Assembly (NCBI GenBank): GCA_028700655.1
Contig: JAQVSG010000008.1
Span: 1-48,973, forward strand
Length of the DNA: 48,973 bases
DNA from: Caldisericia bacterium
GTDB taxonomy: Bacteria; Caldisericota; Caldisericia; UBA6126
Direction: 5' to 3'
A program made the position numbers and the translations under genes. The notes beneath the pieces were generated by a model. The model was not told where the DNA came from, searched no databases, and saw only the letters and a list, made by a program, of their open reading frames with translations. Positions 19,462 to 28,405 of this stretch are shown here, piece after piece (position 1 is the first letter of the stretch; each line of letters begins with the position of its first letter).

Positions 19462-19489
19462 ATCATAACCCATATAAATTTTTAACAAA
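19462..19489 (-). promoter_or_regulatory. Possible promoter for the stalk-protein operon
   Basis: On the minus strand TATGAT (19462-19467, 5 of 6 matches) is preceded by TTTGTT at 16 bp or TTGTTA at 15 bp. It lies about 40 bases before the ATG at 19422. The -35 is weak. The gap downstream of hutI (19423-19521) contains no obvious terminator hairpin. Confidence 0.4.
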
Positions 19490-19521
19490 TATTCGAATTT
19501 ACAAAAATAATACACCAACAA

Positions 19522-20787
19522 TCAAGCAAAATCAATTCCCTTAAGTAACACTCTTGTAACCTTATTGAGTCCAAAGCGATATGGAAACTCTTCCAGAGAT
19601 TGTATCGATAAGACCTGTAGATCAGCCCTTTTACCCTTTTCAATAGCTCCCGTTTTGAATTCGAGCCCCGAAGCAAAAGACGCATTTACAGTGGCAGCAT
19701 TGATTGCCTCAGACAGAGTTAAACCCATTTGAAGAATAGCAATTTCAATCATCATTTGCATAGAACCGCACATGCAAGTGCCAGGGTTCAAGTCAGTACC
19801 TATTGCAACAGGAATATTGGCATGAATGAGACGTTTTGCATAATTGTAATCTTTTCTTCCATGAGACAAACCAAAACAAGTACCAGGTAAAACAACAGCG
19901 ACACCTCCAGCATCACAAAAAGCAGGAAATTCCAATGGATTGGATACCATCATGTGATCTGCTGAAATGGCTTTCACCTGAGCAGCCAATGAAAGTCCTC
20001 CGATGGATTTAAATTCATCAATATGAAGCTTCGGACGAAGTCCAAATTGTATGCCTCGTTTTAAAATTTCTTCAGCTTGGACCGCTGAAAAAACTCCTTC
20101 TTCGCAGAAAACATCAATGTTTTCAGCTAACTTTTTTTCTCCAACATACGGTACAATAGACTGGTTCATATACCGAATATACCCATCTGTATTTCCCTCG
20201 AATTCAGGAGGCACAGCATGTGCAGCAAGAAGAGTTCGAGAAATACAGACTCCTATATTATGAGAGGCAACCGTGGCAGCTTGGAGCATTTTTACTTCAT
20301 CTTGCAAGGTTAACCCATACCCACTTTTAATCTCAAAGGCTGTTGTACCATATTGTAAACACTCACGCATGCGATTTTCAGTGTTTCTTGTAAGATCTTC
20401 TAGACTTGCCTTTCGTACAGCTCGAACGGTTTCTAAAATTCCTCCCCCTGCAGATAAAATGGAAAGATAATCCTCTCCTTGCAATCTTGCTACATATTCT
20501 TTTGCCCGTTCACCTTCAAAAACAAGGTGAGTATGAGGATCTACAAATCCTGGCATTACCAAAGAATTATGAACATCAAAGATCGGAAAGGACTCATATT
20601 CTGATGGGCAGGCAGACATCGGTCCAAAATCTAGTATATTGCCATCTTGAATGGCAATATAGGCATGAGGAATACGTAATAACTCGTTTTGCCGATCCCC
20701 TCGCAAGGGGTTTCCGTTATCACTACAAGGAGCAACTAATTCCGAAATATTCCAAATACGCTTTGAGTGGGAGTATTTGCTACACAT
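19522..20787 (-). CDS. hutI: Imidazolonepropionase
   Basis: HutI hydrolyses imidazolonepropionate to N-formimino-glutamate, the third step of histidine degradation. The 421-residue protein is of the amidohydrolase fold. The metal-binding HxH is His85-x-His87 in PGFVDPHTHLVF. Further matches are the RLQGEDYLSIL and GGGILETVRAVR blocks, FEIKSGYGL, the HIDEF segment, and IGTDLNPGTCMCGSMQMMI. It is the last gene of the deacetylase-sucC-sucD-YchF-like-hutI run and starts 3 bases after the preceding stop. No good ribosome site is visible, so it may depend on coupling. HutH is encoded 24 kb away; no hutU is present in the window. Confidence 0.95.
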   Translation of the reverse strand: MCSKYSHSKRIWNISELVAPCSDNGNPLRGDRQNELLRIPHAYIAIQDGNILDFGPMSACPSEYESFPIFDVHNSLVMPGFVDPHTHLVFEGERAKEYVARLQGEDYLSILSAGGGILETVRAVRKASLEDLTRNTENRMRECLQYGTTAFEIKSGYGLTLQDEVKMLQAATVASHNIGVCISRTLLAAHAVPPEFEGNTDGYIRYMNQSIVPYVGEKKLAENIDVFCEEGVFSAVQAEEILKRGIQFGLRPKLHIDEFKSIGGLSLAAQVKAISADHMMVSNPLEFPAFCDAGGVAVVLPGTCFGLSHGRKDYNYAKRLIHANIPVAIGTDLNPGTCMCGSMQMMIEIAILQMGLTLSEAINAATVNASFASGLEFKTGAIEKGKRADLQVLSIQSLEEFPYRFGLNKVTRVLLKGIDFA

Positions 20788-20790
20788 GAC

Positions 20791-21795
20791 TTAAATATTA
20801 AAACGAACATGCATAATGTCACCGTCTTGTAAGATATACTCTTTGCCTTCAAGAAAAAAACACCCATTCTCTTTGCATTCTTTCATCGAAAAATGGTTTT
20901 GTTTGAAATCTTCGTAGTGAATGATTTCGGCTCGGATAAACCCTTTCTTGATATCGCTATGAATCTTTCCAGCGGCTTCCAAAGCGGTAATATTCTTTTG
21001 CACCGTCCAAGCTTTTACTTCGTCCTCGCCTACAGTAAAAAATGTTTGCAAACCCAAGTGCTCGTAGACAGTATGAATCAAATTGTGAAGTCCCGGTTTT
21101 TCAATCGAATACTCTTGAAACAGCTCTTTTTGATCCTCTTCACTTAACGAAGTAAACTCTTCCTCCAAACCAATACAAATTTTGGTATAGGGAACATTGG
21201 TATACGTTTCCTGCCATTGTTTTTCGAAAGGAGAAGTTGAATGGATACTGTTTTCGTCTATATTGAAAACAACAATCCTAGGAATCACAGAATGCAAGCC
21301 TAAATTTTTAACAACATCAGAATGAATCATGGGTGTGTCTTCTTCAAGTTGATTGTTTTCTATAAGAGGAAGAAGCTGAATACACTCTTCTACTTCTTTT
21401 TTCGCTTTTGGGTCTTTTTTATGTCGATCAATAAATCGTTCCAACAACTCAATATCCTTCAAACGAAAAAGCATATCGACATCTTCATAATCTTTGATTA
21501 CATCCACCACATCGCCTTCATACTGGGAATGAGCCTTTATAACAAAAACAAAGACATCCGACGATCGAAGATCTTCAAAAGGAAAAACAGGTTCAAGAGA
21601 TACAGAGATAAAATGCAACTGCGTATAGGTAGTTTTCTTGGGCTGAAAAACAGAGGCCATACTATCAACTCGATCGTCGGGAACATTGGCAGAACCAAGG
21701 AGTTTGCCCTTATTTTTAGAGGTTTTCCCTTGGGTTAAAATATCAAAAAGACCTTGCTTACCACTATTTTCTGAGCCAATTATTGTGGCTTTCAT
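20791..21795 (-). CDS. Degenerate YchF/Obg-family protein with C-terminal TGS (DUF933) domain
   Basis: The 334-residue protein aligns with YchF from end to end. The N-terminus has the segment [17 protein letters not shown]. The C-terminus has [31 protein letters not shown] and [13 protein letters not shown], typical of the YchF TGS-like domain. The nucleotide site is eroded. The P-loop reads GSENSGKQ, with Gln in place of the usual Ser/Thr after Lys. The G3 DxAG motif is replaced by an SVSLEP segment. The G4-like site reads FNIDEN. ATP hydrolysis is therefore doubtful. Its ATG overlaps the sucD stop by 4 bases (ATGA), so it is co-translated with succinyl-CoA ligase. A canonical ychF may exist elsewhere. 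Confidence 0.8.
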   Translation of the reverse strand: MKATIIGSENSGKQGLFDILTQGKTSKNKGKLLGSANVPDDRVDSMASVFQPKKTTYTQLHFISVSLEPVFPFEDLRSSDVFVFVIKAHSQYEGDVVDVIKDYEDVDMLFRLKDIELLERFIDRHKKDPKAKKEVEECIQLLPLIENNQLEEDTPMIHSDVVKNLGLHSVIPRIVVFNIDENSIHSTSPFEKQWQETYTNVPYTKICIGLEEEFTSLSEEDQKELFQEYSIEKPGLHNLIHTVYEHLGLQTFFTVGEDEVKAWTVQKNITALEAAGKIHSDIKKGFIRAEIIHYEDFKQNHFSMKECKENGCFFLEGKEYILQDGDIMHVRFNI

Positions 21796-22652
21796 GTTAG
21801 CAAATCAGCCACTTGTGAAGGGATCGATGCAACCTGGACTCCAGCTTCATGAAATGCCTTTACTTTTCCTTCTGCGGTTCCCATTCCTTGGGATATGATG
21901 GCCCCTGCATGTCCCATGCGTTTCTCGGGAGGAGCAGTAACACCAGCAATAAAGGCAACGACTTTCTTTTTGATATTTTGTCGAATATACGTGGCTGCTT
22001 TTTCTTCAGCATCCCCTCCAATTTCTCCGATTAGAACAATAGATTCTGTTTGGGGATCTTCATTAAACATCGATAAAGTATCAATAAAATCGGTTCCTAC
22101 GATAGGATCTCCACCAATACCAATACAGGTAGATTCCCCAAAACCAGCAGAAGTAAGACTGTATACAATTTCATAGGTTAATGTTCCGCTTCTTGAAACA
22201 ACCCCAACATTTCCTTGTTTGAATATATGGCCAGGCAATATACCCACTTTGCATTTTCCCGGAGAAATAAGACCGGGACAATTGGGTCCAATCAGTCTAA
22301 CATTTGGCTTTGATGCGAGATACGCTTGGACTTTTAACATTTGGTTTACGGGAACGCCTTCTGTAATGCAAACAATGAGTTGTATTCCTGCATCTGCTGC
22401 CTCTATAATGGCATCTGAAGCAAATGCAGAAGGTACAAAAATAAGGGATACATCCGCCTTTTTTTGGACTACTGCTTCTTCAACCGAATCAAAGATGGGA
22501 ACTCCAAGAATACTCTGTCCGCCTTTTCCAGGAGTCACACCTCCAACAACATTGGTTCCATATTGAATCATCTGATCAGCATGGAATGAACCATCTCTAC
22601 CGGTTATTCCCTGCACAATCACATTTGATTTTTCGTGAATTAGAATACTCAT
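21792..22652 (-). CDS. sucD: Succinate-CoA ligase subunit alpha
   Basis: With SucC this subunit interconverts succinyl-CoA and succinate with formation of ATP or GTP. The 286-residue protein has the CoA-binding Rossmann domain with [15 protein letters not shown] near the N-terminus, [29 protein letters not shown], and the phosphorylated active-site histidine in MGHAGAI at about residue 247. It starts 2 bases after sucC and overlaps the YchF-like gene by 4 bases. Confidence 0.96.
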   Translation of the reverse strand: MSILIHEKSNVIVQGITGRDGSFHADQMIQYGTNVVGGVTPGKGGQSILGVPIFDSVEEAVVQKKADVSLIFVPSAFASDAIIEAADAGIQLIVCITEGVPVNQMLKVQAYLASKPNVRLIGPNCPGLISPGKCKVGILPGHIFKQGNVGVVSRSGTLTYEIVYSLTSAGFGESTCIGIGGDPIVGTDFIDTLSMFNEDPQTESIVLIGEIGGDAEEKAATYIRQNIKKKVVAFIAGVTAPPEKRMGHAGAIISQGMGTAEGKVKAFHEAGVQVASIPSQVADLLT

Positions 22653-22654
22653 AA

Positions 22655-23803
22655 TCAGCCCCCTTTTGCCATTTTCACTACATTTTGCACAGCTTCATCC
22701 ATATCCGTTGTTACAGGAATATTGATTTCCTTCAAGATGGTTCGTGCTTTTTCATCGTTTGTTCCAATAATGCGACAGGAGATTGGTAAATCGAATTTGA
22801 CTTTTTCTAGTCCCTCTCTAAAACCTTGTGCAATATCGTCACATCGGGTAATTCCTCCAAAGATATTGATCAAAATAGCATTTACGTTTGGATTTGATGC
22901 AATAATTCTTAGGGCATTGACTACTTTTTCTGGATTTGAACTTCCTCCAATATCTAAAAAATTGGCAGGACTTCCTCCAAAGTGCTTAATTGTATCCATA
23001 GTGGCCATGGCCAAACCAGCCCCATTAACCATGCAGGCAATATTGCCATCAAGAGAGATATAAGTTAGATTTGCTTCTCGTGCCATTTTTTCTTGTAGGG
23101 TTTCTTCTGCATTCGAAGTAACATATTTCTCAAATTCGGGATGAAATTCCAATCCATTATCGTCCAGTAATATCTTTGCATCCAATGCCATACATTCTTT
23201 ATTGTGGACGATCAATGGATTTATCTCGACCAAAGTAGCATCCTTTTCAAAATAGACATTCACTAGTTTCTGTAAAAAACCTTTAAACTCTTTGTAAGAT
23301 ACTTTTTCTTCTTGGTTTTGGAACATCTTTTGATACGTTCTTCGCAACGTATAATCTTTAAATCCTAAAATAAAATCGTATTCTTCTTTGAAAATCATTT
23401 CAGGACGATTTTTACTAATCTCTTCAATATCCACTCCGCCAGACGGAGACATTATGATCATAGGTTTTTTGGAAGCTCGATGTAGAACAACACTAAGATA
23501 GTATTCATTGTGGATGGAAATAGCTTGAGATACCAAAATTTTATCCACTATACATCCCTTGATGCTCATGCCCAATATTTGTGATGCAAGGGTTAAGACA
23601 TCGTCTGCATTGTTTGCTACTTTCACTCCACCTGCTTTCCCTCGACCTCCTACTGGAACTTGCGCTTTGATAACACATGGATACCCAACAGATTCATTGG
23701 CTATCTTCACTGCGTCTTGGGGGGTGGTTACCATAGACTCATTGGGTGTTCGTATATCGGCACTTCTAAACACTTCTTTTGCTTGATATTCTAATAGTTT
23801 CAC
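22655..23803 (-). CDS. sucC: Succinate-CoA ligase subunit beta
   Basis: This 382-residue subunit binds nucleotide through an ATP-grasp domain (residues about 1-230: [30 protein letters not shown]) and contributes the C-terminal ligase flavodoxin-like domain ([36 protein letters not shown]). Length is normal. The start is GTG with a perfect AGGAGG ribosome site. It follows the deacetylase gene by 9 bases and leads directly into sucD. Nucleotide specificity cannot be told from sequence by eye. Confidence 0.96.
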   Translation of the reverse strand: MKLLEYQAKEVFRSADIRTPNESMVTTPQDAVKIANESVGYPCVIKAQVPVGGRGKAGGVKVANNADDVLTLASQILGMSIKGCIVDKILVSQAISIHNEYYLSVVLHRASKKPMIIMSPSGGVDIEEISKNRPEMIFKEEYDFILGFKDYTLRRTYQKMFQNQEEKVSYKEFKGFLQKLVNVYFEKDATLVEINPLIVHNKECMALDAKILLDDNGLEFHPEFEKYVTSNAEETLQEKMAREANLTYISLDGNIACMVNGAGLAMATMDTIKHFGGSPANFLDIGGSSNPEKVVNALRIIASNPNVNAILINIFGGITRCDDIAQGFREGLEKVKFDLPISCRIIGTNDEKARTILKEINIPVTTDMDEAVQNVVKMAKGG

Positions 23804-23812
23804 TCATTCCTC

Positions 23813-25474
23813 CTAAAAAAGTATTGCAGTAACATCGTCGTTTTTTCGAATCGTGAATCGTTCAATATTCCAGCCTGATTGTAACGGAAGGGTGTTTACT
23901 CCACCTCCAGAATTGAATGTACCCTTATAACCTTGATTTCGAACTATCTTGTTCAAATCGTTATTGCCATAACCAAAGGGAATGGCCAAAAAATTGACTT
24001 TTTTCTGCATTTTCTCCTCGATGATTTGTTTTGAAAGCAATAGATCTTCGGATACTCGCTTAGCATACTGATCCGTCGTCTCAACAGTCCCATCAGGAAG
24101 TGGCATTCTGCTGATTAATGCTGCATGTCTACCTTCTTTATCATCGACGAAATAGTGGGAATTCAACGTATGTGATTCGATACTAAAAACTTTGCTTGAT
24201 TGCATTTCCATACATTCATCCCACGACACATAATTCTCTGTGGTTCCAACTCGACTTACTAGAAGAAAAAAGAAACCAGAAATTCCGAGTTCTTTTAAAA
24301 CGGGATAGGCATGCGTATAGACTCCCTTCAATCCATCGTCAAAGGTAATGAGAACAGGTTTTGCAGGCAAATCTGCCCGTCCTTCAATATGACTGAGATA
24401 CAGTGTTGGAGATACAAAATGAAAACCCTTTTCTAGAAGATATTCCATATCTGCTTTAAACTGAGATGGGGAGCGAGAAAAAACATTTCCATCTTCACAA
24501 ATATCATGATAATTCAGCACTACTAAGCCTTGCTCAAAGTACTCCACAATAACTTGCTGCGAAGGGAAAACACACATAGGTTTTAAGGCTTCTTGGGCAT
24601 GGACCGAAAACGTGTTAAATCCATTTTGCAAAGAAACCGGCTGCGATTCCCAATGACCTTTATGATCAGCTTTTAACCCTTCTAAAAACCGAAAACCTGC
24701 TTTCGTTTTTTGGTACAAATACAAATCGTTTCCAGGATGATAGGTTCCTTTTAAAACAATAGAGTCAGATAAGACAGACAAACCTGAAGCGGGATACGTA
24801 AAAAACGGTTCTGTGTTGCAAATCATAAATGTTACTTCGCTTTGAACAATGTTTCCTTTCGAGTCTCTACAGATAATTTTTACGGTATGAGTACCCTCGG
24901 TCATAGTATAGGGAACAAAAAACTGTGTCAGCCACTTTTGTTCAGAAGAAGAATACTGCATTTTAATTTGGACCTGATCATCAATCATTGCGTCTACACT
25001 GTCCAATTCGCTAGAAGTATCTAAGAAAATGGACAGAGTGGTACCACTTCGAACTAGTTTTGAAGATACACCAGCTTGTAATGAAGGTTGTGTATTGTCA
25101 ATGACGGTGGTAATGATGGGTGAATCTAAAACGTTCTTGGATCCTTCTTGGATCACGTACAAGTAATGACTTCCATTGGGCAAGCTCTTTGTATTAAGAT
25201 TCAGGCGGTAAAAATGATCAGAGTAAGAAAATAGATAGGTTTTCACATCTCCCATTTTGTCAATGACTTTAAGAATCAATGACAGATTCTGGCTACGTGC
25301 TTGTACCACGACAGGAATAAAACCCGAGATTACCTCTCCTGGTGAGGGTTCTAAAATTTGTAAATTGGTAGAAGCAAACGCCATATTGGAAGATGGTCCT
25401 AATGGGAATGGCAAAACCACACCCAAAAACAATATTAAAACAAGTAGCGCTATTCTTATTCTATCAAACAGCAT
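23813..25474 (-). CDS. Secreted polysaccharide deacetylase (PgaB/IcaB-like NodB domain) with Ig-like N-terminal region
   Basis: The 553-residue protein has a signal peptide or anchor (residues 1-33), beta-sandwich Ig-like segments up to about residue 310, and a NodB-type carbohydrate esterase domain to the C-terminus. Metal-binding residues are visible as TFDDG and SHTLNSH (His-x4-His, the spacing of PgaB rather than typical NodB). VVLNYHDI and a late AIPFGYG block also fit this branch. It probably removes acetyl groups from a surface polysaccharide. The AAGGAG site is 16 bases from the ATG, too far for normal use. A near-consensus promoter places the transcription start at the ATG itself. 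It is the first gene of the run ending in hutI. Confidence 0.8.
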   Translation of the reverse strand: MLFDRIRIALLVLILFLGVVLPFPLGPSSNMAFASTNLQILEPSPGEVISGFIPVVVQARSQNLSLILKVIDKMGDVKTYLFSYSDHFYRLNLNTKSLPNGSHYLYVIQEGSKNVLDSPIITTVIDNTQPSLQAGVSSKLVRSGTTLSIFLDTSSELDSVDAMIDDQVQIKMQYSSSEQKWLTQFFVPYTMTEGTHTVKIICRDSKGNIVQSEVTFMICNTEPFFTYPASGLSVLSDSIVLKGTYHPGNDLYLYQKTKAGFRFLEGLKADHKGHWESQPVSLQNGFNTFSVHAQEALKPMCVFPSQQVIVEYFEQGLVVLNYHDICEDGNVFSRSPSQFKADMEYLLEKGFHFVSPTLYLSHIEGRADLPAKPVLITFDDGLKGVYTHAYPVLKELGISGFFFLLVSRVGTTENYVSWDECMEMQSSKVFSIESHTLNSHYFVDDKEGRHAALISRMPLPDGTVETTDQYAKRVSEDLLLSKQIIEEKMQKKVNFLAIPFGYGNNDLNKIVRNQGYKGTFNSGGGVNTLPLQSGWNIERFTIRKNDDVTAILF

Positions 25475-25480
25475 GATGAA

Positions 25481-25508
25481 ACTATATTTTCACTCCTTAC
25501 AATGTCAA
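25481..25508 (-). promoter_or_regulatory. Promoter of the deacetylase-sucCD-hutI operon, apparently leaderless
   Basis: On the minus strand a perfect TTGACA (25503-25508) is followed by 16 bp and TATAGT (25481-25486, 5 of 6). Only six bases (25475-25480) separate the -10 from the ATG at 25474, so transcription should begin at or next to the start codon. Confidence 0.65.
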
Positions 25509-25534
25509 GTATCTCAACGAAATGATGACACTTC

Positions 25535-25562
25535 TTGACAAATACAAGATTTCAAATAACTT
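25535..25562 (+). promoter_or_regulatory. Possible alr promoter, apparently leaderless
   Basis: TTGACA (25535-25540) is followed by a 16-bp spacer and TAACTT (25557-25562), which keeps only the T, A and final T of the -10 consensus. The ATG at 25570 lies 7 bases later. The layout matches the divergent deacetylase promoter, which supports using ATG 25570 over the in-frame ATG at 25522. Confidence 0.45.
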
Positions 25563-25569
25563 TGTCCTT

Positions 25570-26733
25570 ATGATTAATTTTACCACGATTGACGAACATG
25601 AATTAACCGCCCTTTCACGACAACCATCAAATAGAATCATTGTTCGTATGAGTCCTCTGAAAAGAAATTTCCAAACCATCCAGAGAAATCTTCACACTGA
25701 AGCCAAGATTATCGGAATGGTAAAAGCAAACGCATATGGTCATGGCATTGTCCCGGTCTCATCTCTCCTATCTTCTCTTCACATCGATTATTTGGGCGTA
25801 TTCACCATGGAAGAAGGAGTACATCTTCGAGAACATAGTATCCAAACTCCTATTCTGATTTTTGGTTCTTTGTTAAGGCATCATATGGAATCTCTCGGGC
25901 GCTTCTCTTTAGTCCCCGTAATTGGTTCCATGAAAGAACTCCAAATATTCCTTGAAGAAGAGTCCCTAACTTGGTTGCCGTTTCATCTGAAAATAGATTC
26001 AGGAATGGGGAGAATTGGTTTTCTTTGTTCTGAATTGCCTCAAGTGTTACATTACATTCAGTCCAAAAATGCGCAAGACCGTATTCAAGGAATCTGTACG
26101 CATTACGCGGATGCTAGCAATCCTGCTTCCAATTATACCCAATGGCAAACAGAGAGCTTTGAACACTCTTTAGGGGAACTACCCTCCCGTATCCGCCAGA
26201 AATCTGTTATCCATACTTGCAACAGCGCTGCTTTTCTTCGGTTCCCCCAGTATCACTATAATGCTATTCGTCCCGGCTTAATTATGTACGGTATTTGCCC
26301 CTTCTCAAAGGATCAACCAAATTGGCATCCCGTATTATCCCTCACTTCCTATATAAGCGTTGTTCGAACCTTGCCCAAAGGCTCTTATATCAGTTACAAC
26401 CGGACCTTTCAAACAACATGTCCAACTACAATTGCCATCATTCCTATAGGATACGCAGATGGGATTCCTTTGTCCCTTTCCAACCGTGGTTGGGTATTGT
26501 ATAGACAAACCAAATGCCCCATTATTGGAAATGTCTGCATGAATCAATTCACTATTGACGTTAGCGCTTGCAAAGAAGTTCATCTAGGTGACGAAGTAAC
26601 CCTTATAGGAAAAGAAGGATGTTTAGAGATTACTGCAGCCGATGTAGCCCGATGGTCAAACACAATTCCCTACGAAATACTCTGCAATCTTTCCACAGCG
26701 CTCCCAAGATTCATCGTCAAAGACACAGATTAA
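25570..26733 (+). CDS. alr: Alanine racemase
   Basis: Alr is a PLP enzyme that makes D-alanine for peptidoglycan. From ATG 25570 the protein has 387 residues. The PLP lysine is Lys52 in VKANAYGHG. The catalytic tyrosine lies in the ISYNRTF segment, followed by IPIGYADG. The IRPGLIMYGICP, GNVCMNQF and YEILCNLSTALPR blocks are also present. The frame is open back to ATG 25522 (403 residues), but neither ATG has a ribosome site, and a TTGACA promoter element lies between them, so I prefer the later one. The 3' end overlaps the convergent gene at 26730 by 4 bases. Confidence 0.93.
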   Translation: MINFTTIDEHELTALSRQPSNRIIVRMSPLKRNFQTIQRNLHTEAKIIGMVKANAYGHGIVPVSSLLSSLHIDYLGVFTMEEGVHLREHSIQTPILIFGSLLRHHMESLGRFSLVPVIGSMKELQIFLEEESLTWLPFHLKIDSGMGRIGFLCSELPQVLHYIQSKNAQDRIQGICTHYADASNPASNYTQWQTESFEHSLGELPSRIRQKSVIHTCNSAAFLRFPQYHYNAIRPGLIMYGICPFSKDQPNWHPVLSLTSYISVVRTLPKGSYISYNRTFQTTCPTTIAIIPIGYADGIPLSLSNRGWVLYRQTKCPIIGNVCMNQFTIDVSACKEVHLGDEVTLIGKEGCLEITAADVARWSNTIPYEILCNLSTALPRFIVKDTD

Positions 26734-28367
26734 GGATAGAATCGAATAATCATAGCAGGATATGTGGAAGTGTAACCTCGCATGTTTTTTGATTCGATCA
26801 ATATATAGTTCAACCCTTCGTGCAAAGATGCCGTGAACGAAAAATGTCCACTATTCTCCAATATTATTTCCTGTCCAAGGTAGAAAACTTTATACCCATC
26901 GGTTTTCCCCGATATTTGGATTTCACTTTTTGTTGTCATAAGAGGATGGGAGTCCAATCGAATACTTGGATATTTATCACTGAGACGATTTGCTTCTACT
27001 ACCACTGTATGGATTCCTGCAATAGTACGTATTTCAATGATTCCCGTATTTTTCCCATTGACCATAAACAAGGGATTCAATTGCACATAAATATGTGCTT
27101 CTGAATCTTGAATCTCGGAAGGACTACACTGGATCCATCTAGCTCCAGAGGTAATTTTTATGCGTACAGTATTGCCATGCGTTTCTTCTACATAGATATA
27201 CGAATTGGGTTCATCAATGATGGAAACATTATCAAAATGCAAAGAAGAGGTGGAATAAAAAAGGTCAATATCTGGCTCTGAGGATGTTCGAAAGGGAATA
27301 TAAAAATCTCGATATAGATTTTGCTGGTTTACCGATTGAAAAGACTCTGGACCTCCCTTAATAACAAGAACATAGCCCATACTGGGTTTTAAAAGCATCA
27401 AAGGAACCACGGTGATGGTTTTTAAAGTTGCATTGTAAGACCATTCTGTTTGAACAATTTCACCTTCTTGGTCCATACAATAGAACTGGTCAGATTGCAG
27501 TGTTCTGATGATACTCCCGTCATGAAATTGTATCTCAAACGGATGATCTCTAGACACTTCTTGTTGAAAGGGAGTTGGGTTCGTATTGGAAATAATATGA
27601 GAATATAGGGAATAAAACTGAGAATTATAAATTTCTTTGGTGGCTTCGTTCTGAAATAAACACAAAGTACTGTAATACTTCGGTTCAATAGTTTCCTGCA
27701 ACGGTAAAGAAAACCGAAGATGATACATTGTTTGAGGTTGGAGAACCATATGAAGTCCATCAAAAGAAGGATAAATACTTTCTGCTACATAATCATGCAC
27801 AGAATCGTCAATAACAACTCCACTCACCATTGTAAGACCCATAAAGTTGCCTTCAATTTGACGATCTGGAGAATGGAGAAACACATCAAAGTATACTTCG
27901 TTGTTTCGAACAGTAATGTTGGAGTGAATAGCCACATCAGAGGGTTCACTTAACTCATTTTCAATGGCTTCAGAAAAGGTTTCGTACCAATCGTCAGACA
28001 CACCGGTTTGCTTCTTGGTACCATTGGCAATCACAGTTGGATAGCCGGTGACACCGTAATAATAGATCCGCTCCTTGATTGTGTCCATCGATATCTTATC
28101 TTGACAATGATATCGAATATTCGTTACTACTTTTTCACCAAACGTTTCTTGCAAAGCATCCCATAAGTCATACGCCTTGTAACACCATCCACACCAGGTT
28201 GCAGTAAAAATTTCAAAAGCCACATTCTTATCTAAGGCAATCCATCTTGGATACTCATGGATAGAGTATTCATGAACAACATTGTTGTCTTGAGCAATAC
28301 TGGAATGAAATCCCAAAGAAACACAAAAAATTAAAACAAAAGCGGTAACAATACATTTTTTTTTCAT
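26730..28367 (-). CDS. Secreted thioredoxin-fold protein with beta-sandwich C-terminal region
   Basis: The 545-residue protein has a signal peptide (about 1-25, ending in SSIAQ). A thioredoxin-like domain has WCGWC (Cys59 and Cys62), and the cis-proline loop is VTGYPTVIANGT. The remaining 380 residues look like beta-sandwich modules, including a bacterial Ig-like segment around KPSMGYVLVIKG and a final domain with DSHPLMTTKSEIQISGKTDG. It resembles the thioredoxin domain of the protein at 15046-16452 but has no dockerin. It is monocistronic, divergent from the gene at 28406, with AAGGGT about 9 bases upstream of the ATG. The likely role is extracytoplasmic thiol-disulfide exchange; the partner is unknown. 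Confidence 0.7.
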   Translation of the reverse strand: MKKKCIVTAFVLIFCVSLGFHSSIAQDNNVVHEYSIHEYPRWIALDKNVAFEIFTATWCGWCYKAYDLWDALQETFGEKVVTNIRYHCQDKISMDTIKERIYYYGVTGYPTVIANGTKKQTGVSDDWYETFSEAIENELSEPSDVAIHSNITVRNNEVYFDVFLHSPDRQIEGNFMGLTMVSGVVIDDSVHDYVAESIYPSFDGLHMVLQPQTMYHLRFSLPLQETIEPKYYSTLCLFQNEATKEIYNSQFYSLYSHIISNTNPTPFQQEVSRDHPFEIQFHDGSIIRTLQSDQFYCMDQEGEIVQTEWSYNATLKTITVVPLMLLKPSMGYVLVIKGGPESFQSVNQQNLYRDFYIPFRTSSEPDIDLFYSTSSLHFDNVSIIDEPNSYIYVEETHGNTVRIKITSGARWIQCSPSEIQDSEAHIYVQLNPLFMVNGKNTGIIEIRTIAGIHTVVVEANRLSDKYPSIRLDSHPLMTTKSEIQISGKTDGYKVFYLGQEIILENSGHFSFTASLHEGLNYILIESKNMRGYTSTYPAMIIRFYP

Positions 28368-28370
28368 ACT

Positions 28371-28399
28371 TTGTACCCTTTCTCTATTCTAAGTATAAT
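28371..28399 (+). promoter_or_regulatory. Promoter immediately upstream of the 28406 gene, apparently leaderless
   Basis: A perfect TATAAT (28394-28399) lies exactly 6 bases before the ATG at 28406. A weak TTGTAC (28371-28376) is 17 bp upstream. No ribosome site can fit, so the transcript should begin at or just before the start codon. Confidence 0.55.
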
Positions 28400-28405
28400 A
28401 CACGT

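Noticed and set aside
19423-19521. Upstream extension of the stalk protein by 33 residues
   Set aside because: The added residues precede a clear signal peptide and include the candidate promoter; ATG 19422 with AAGGGGG is the better start.
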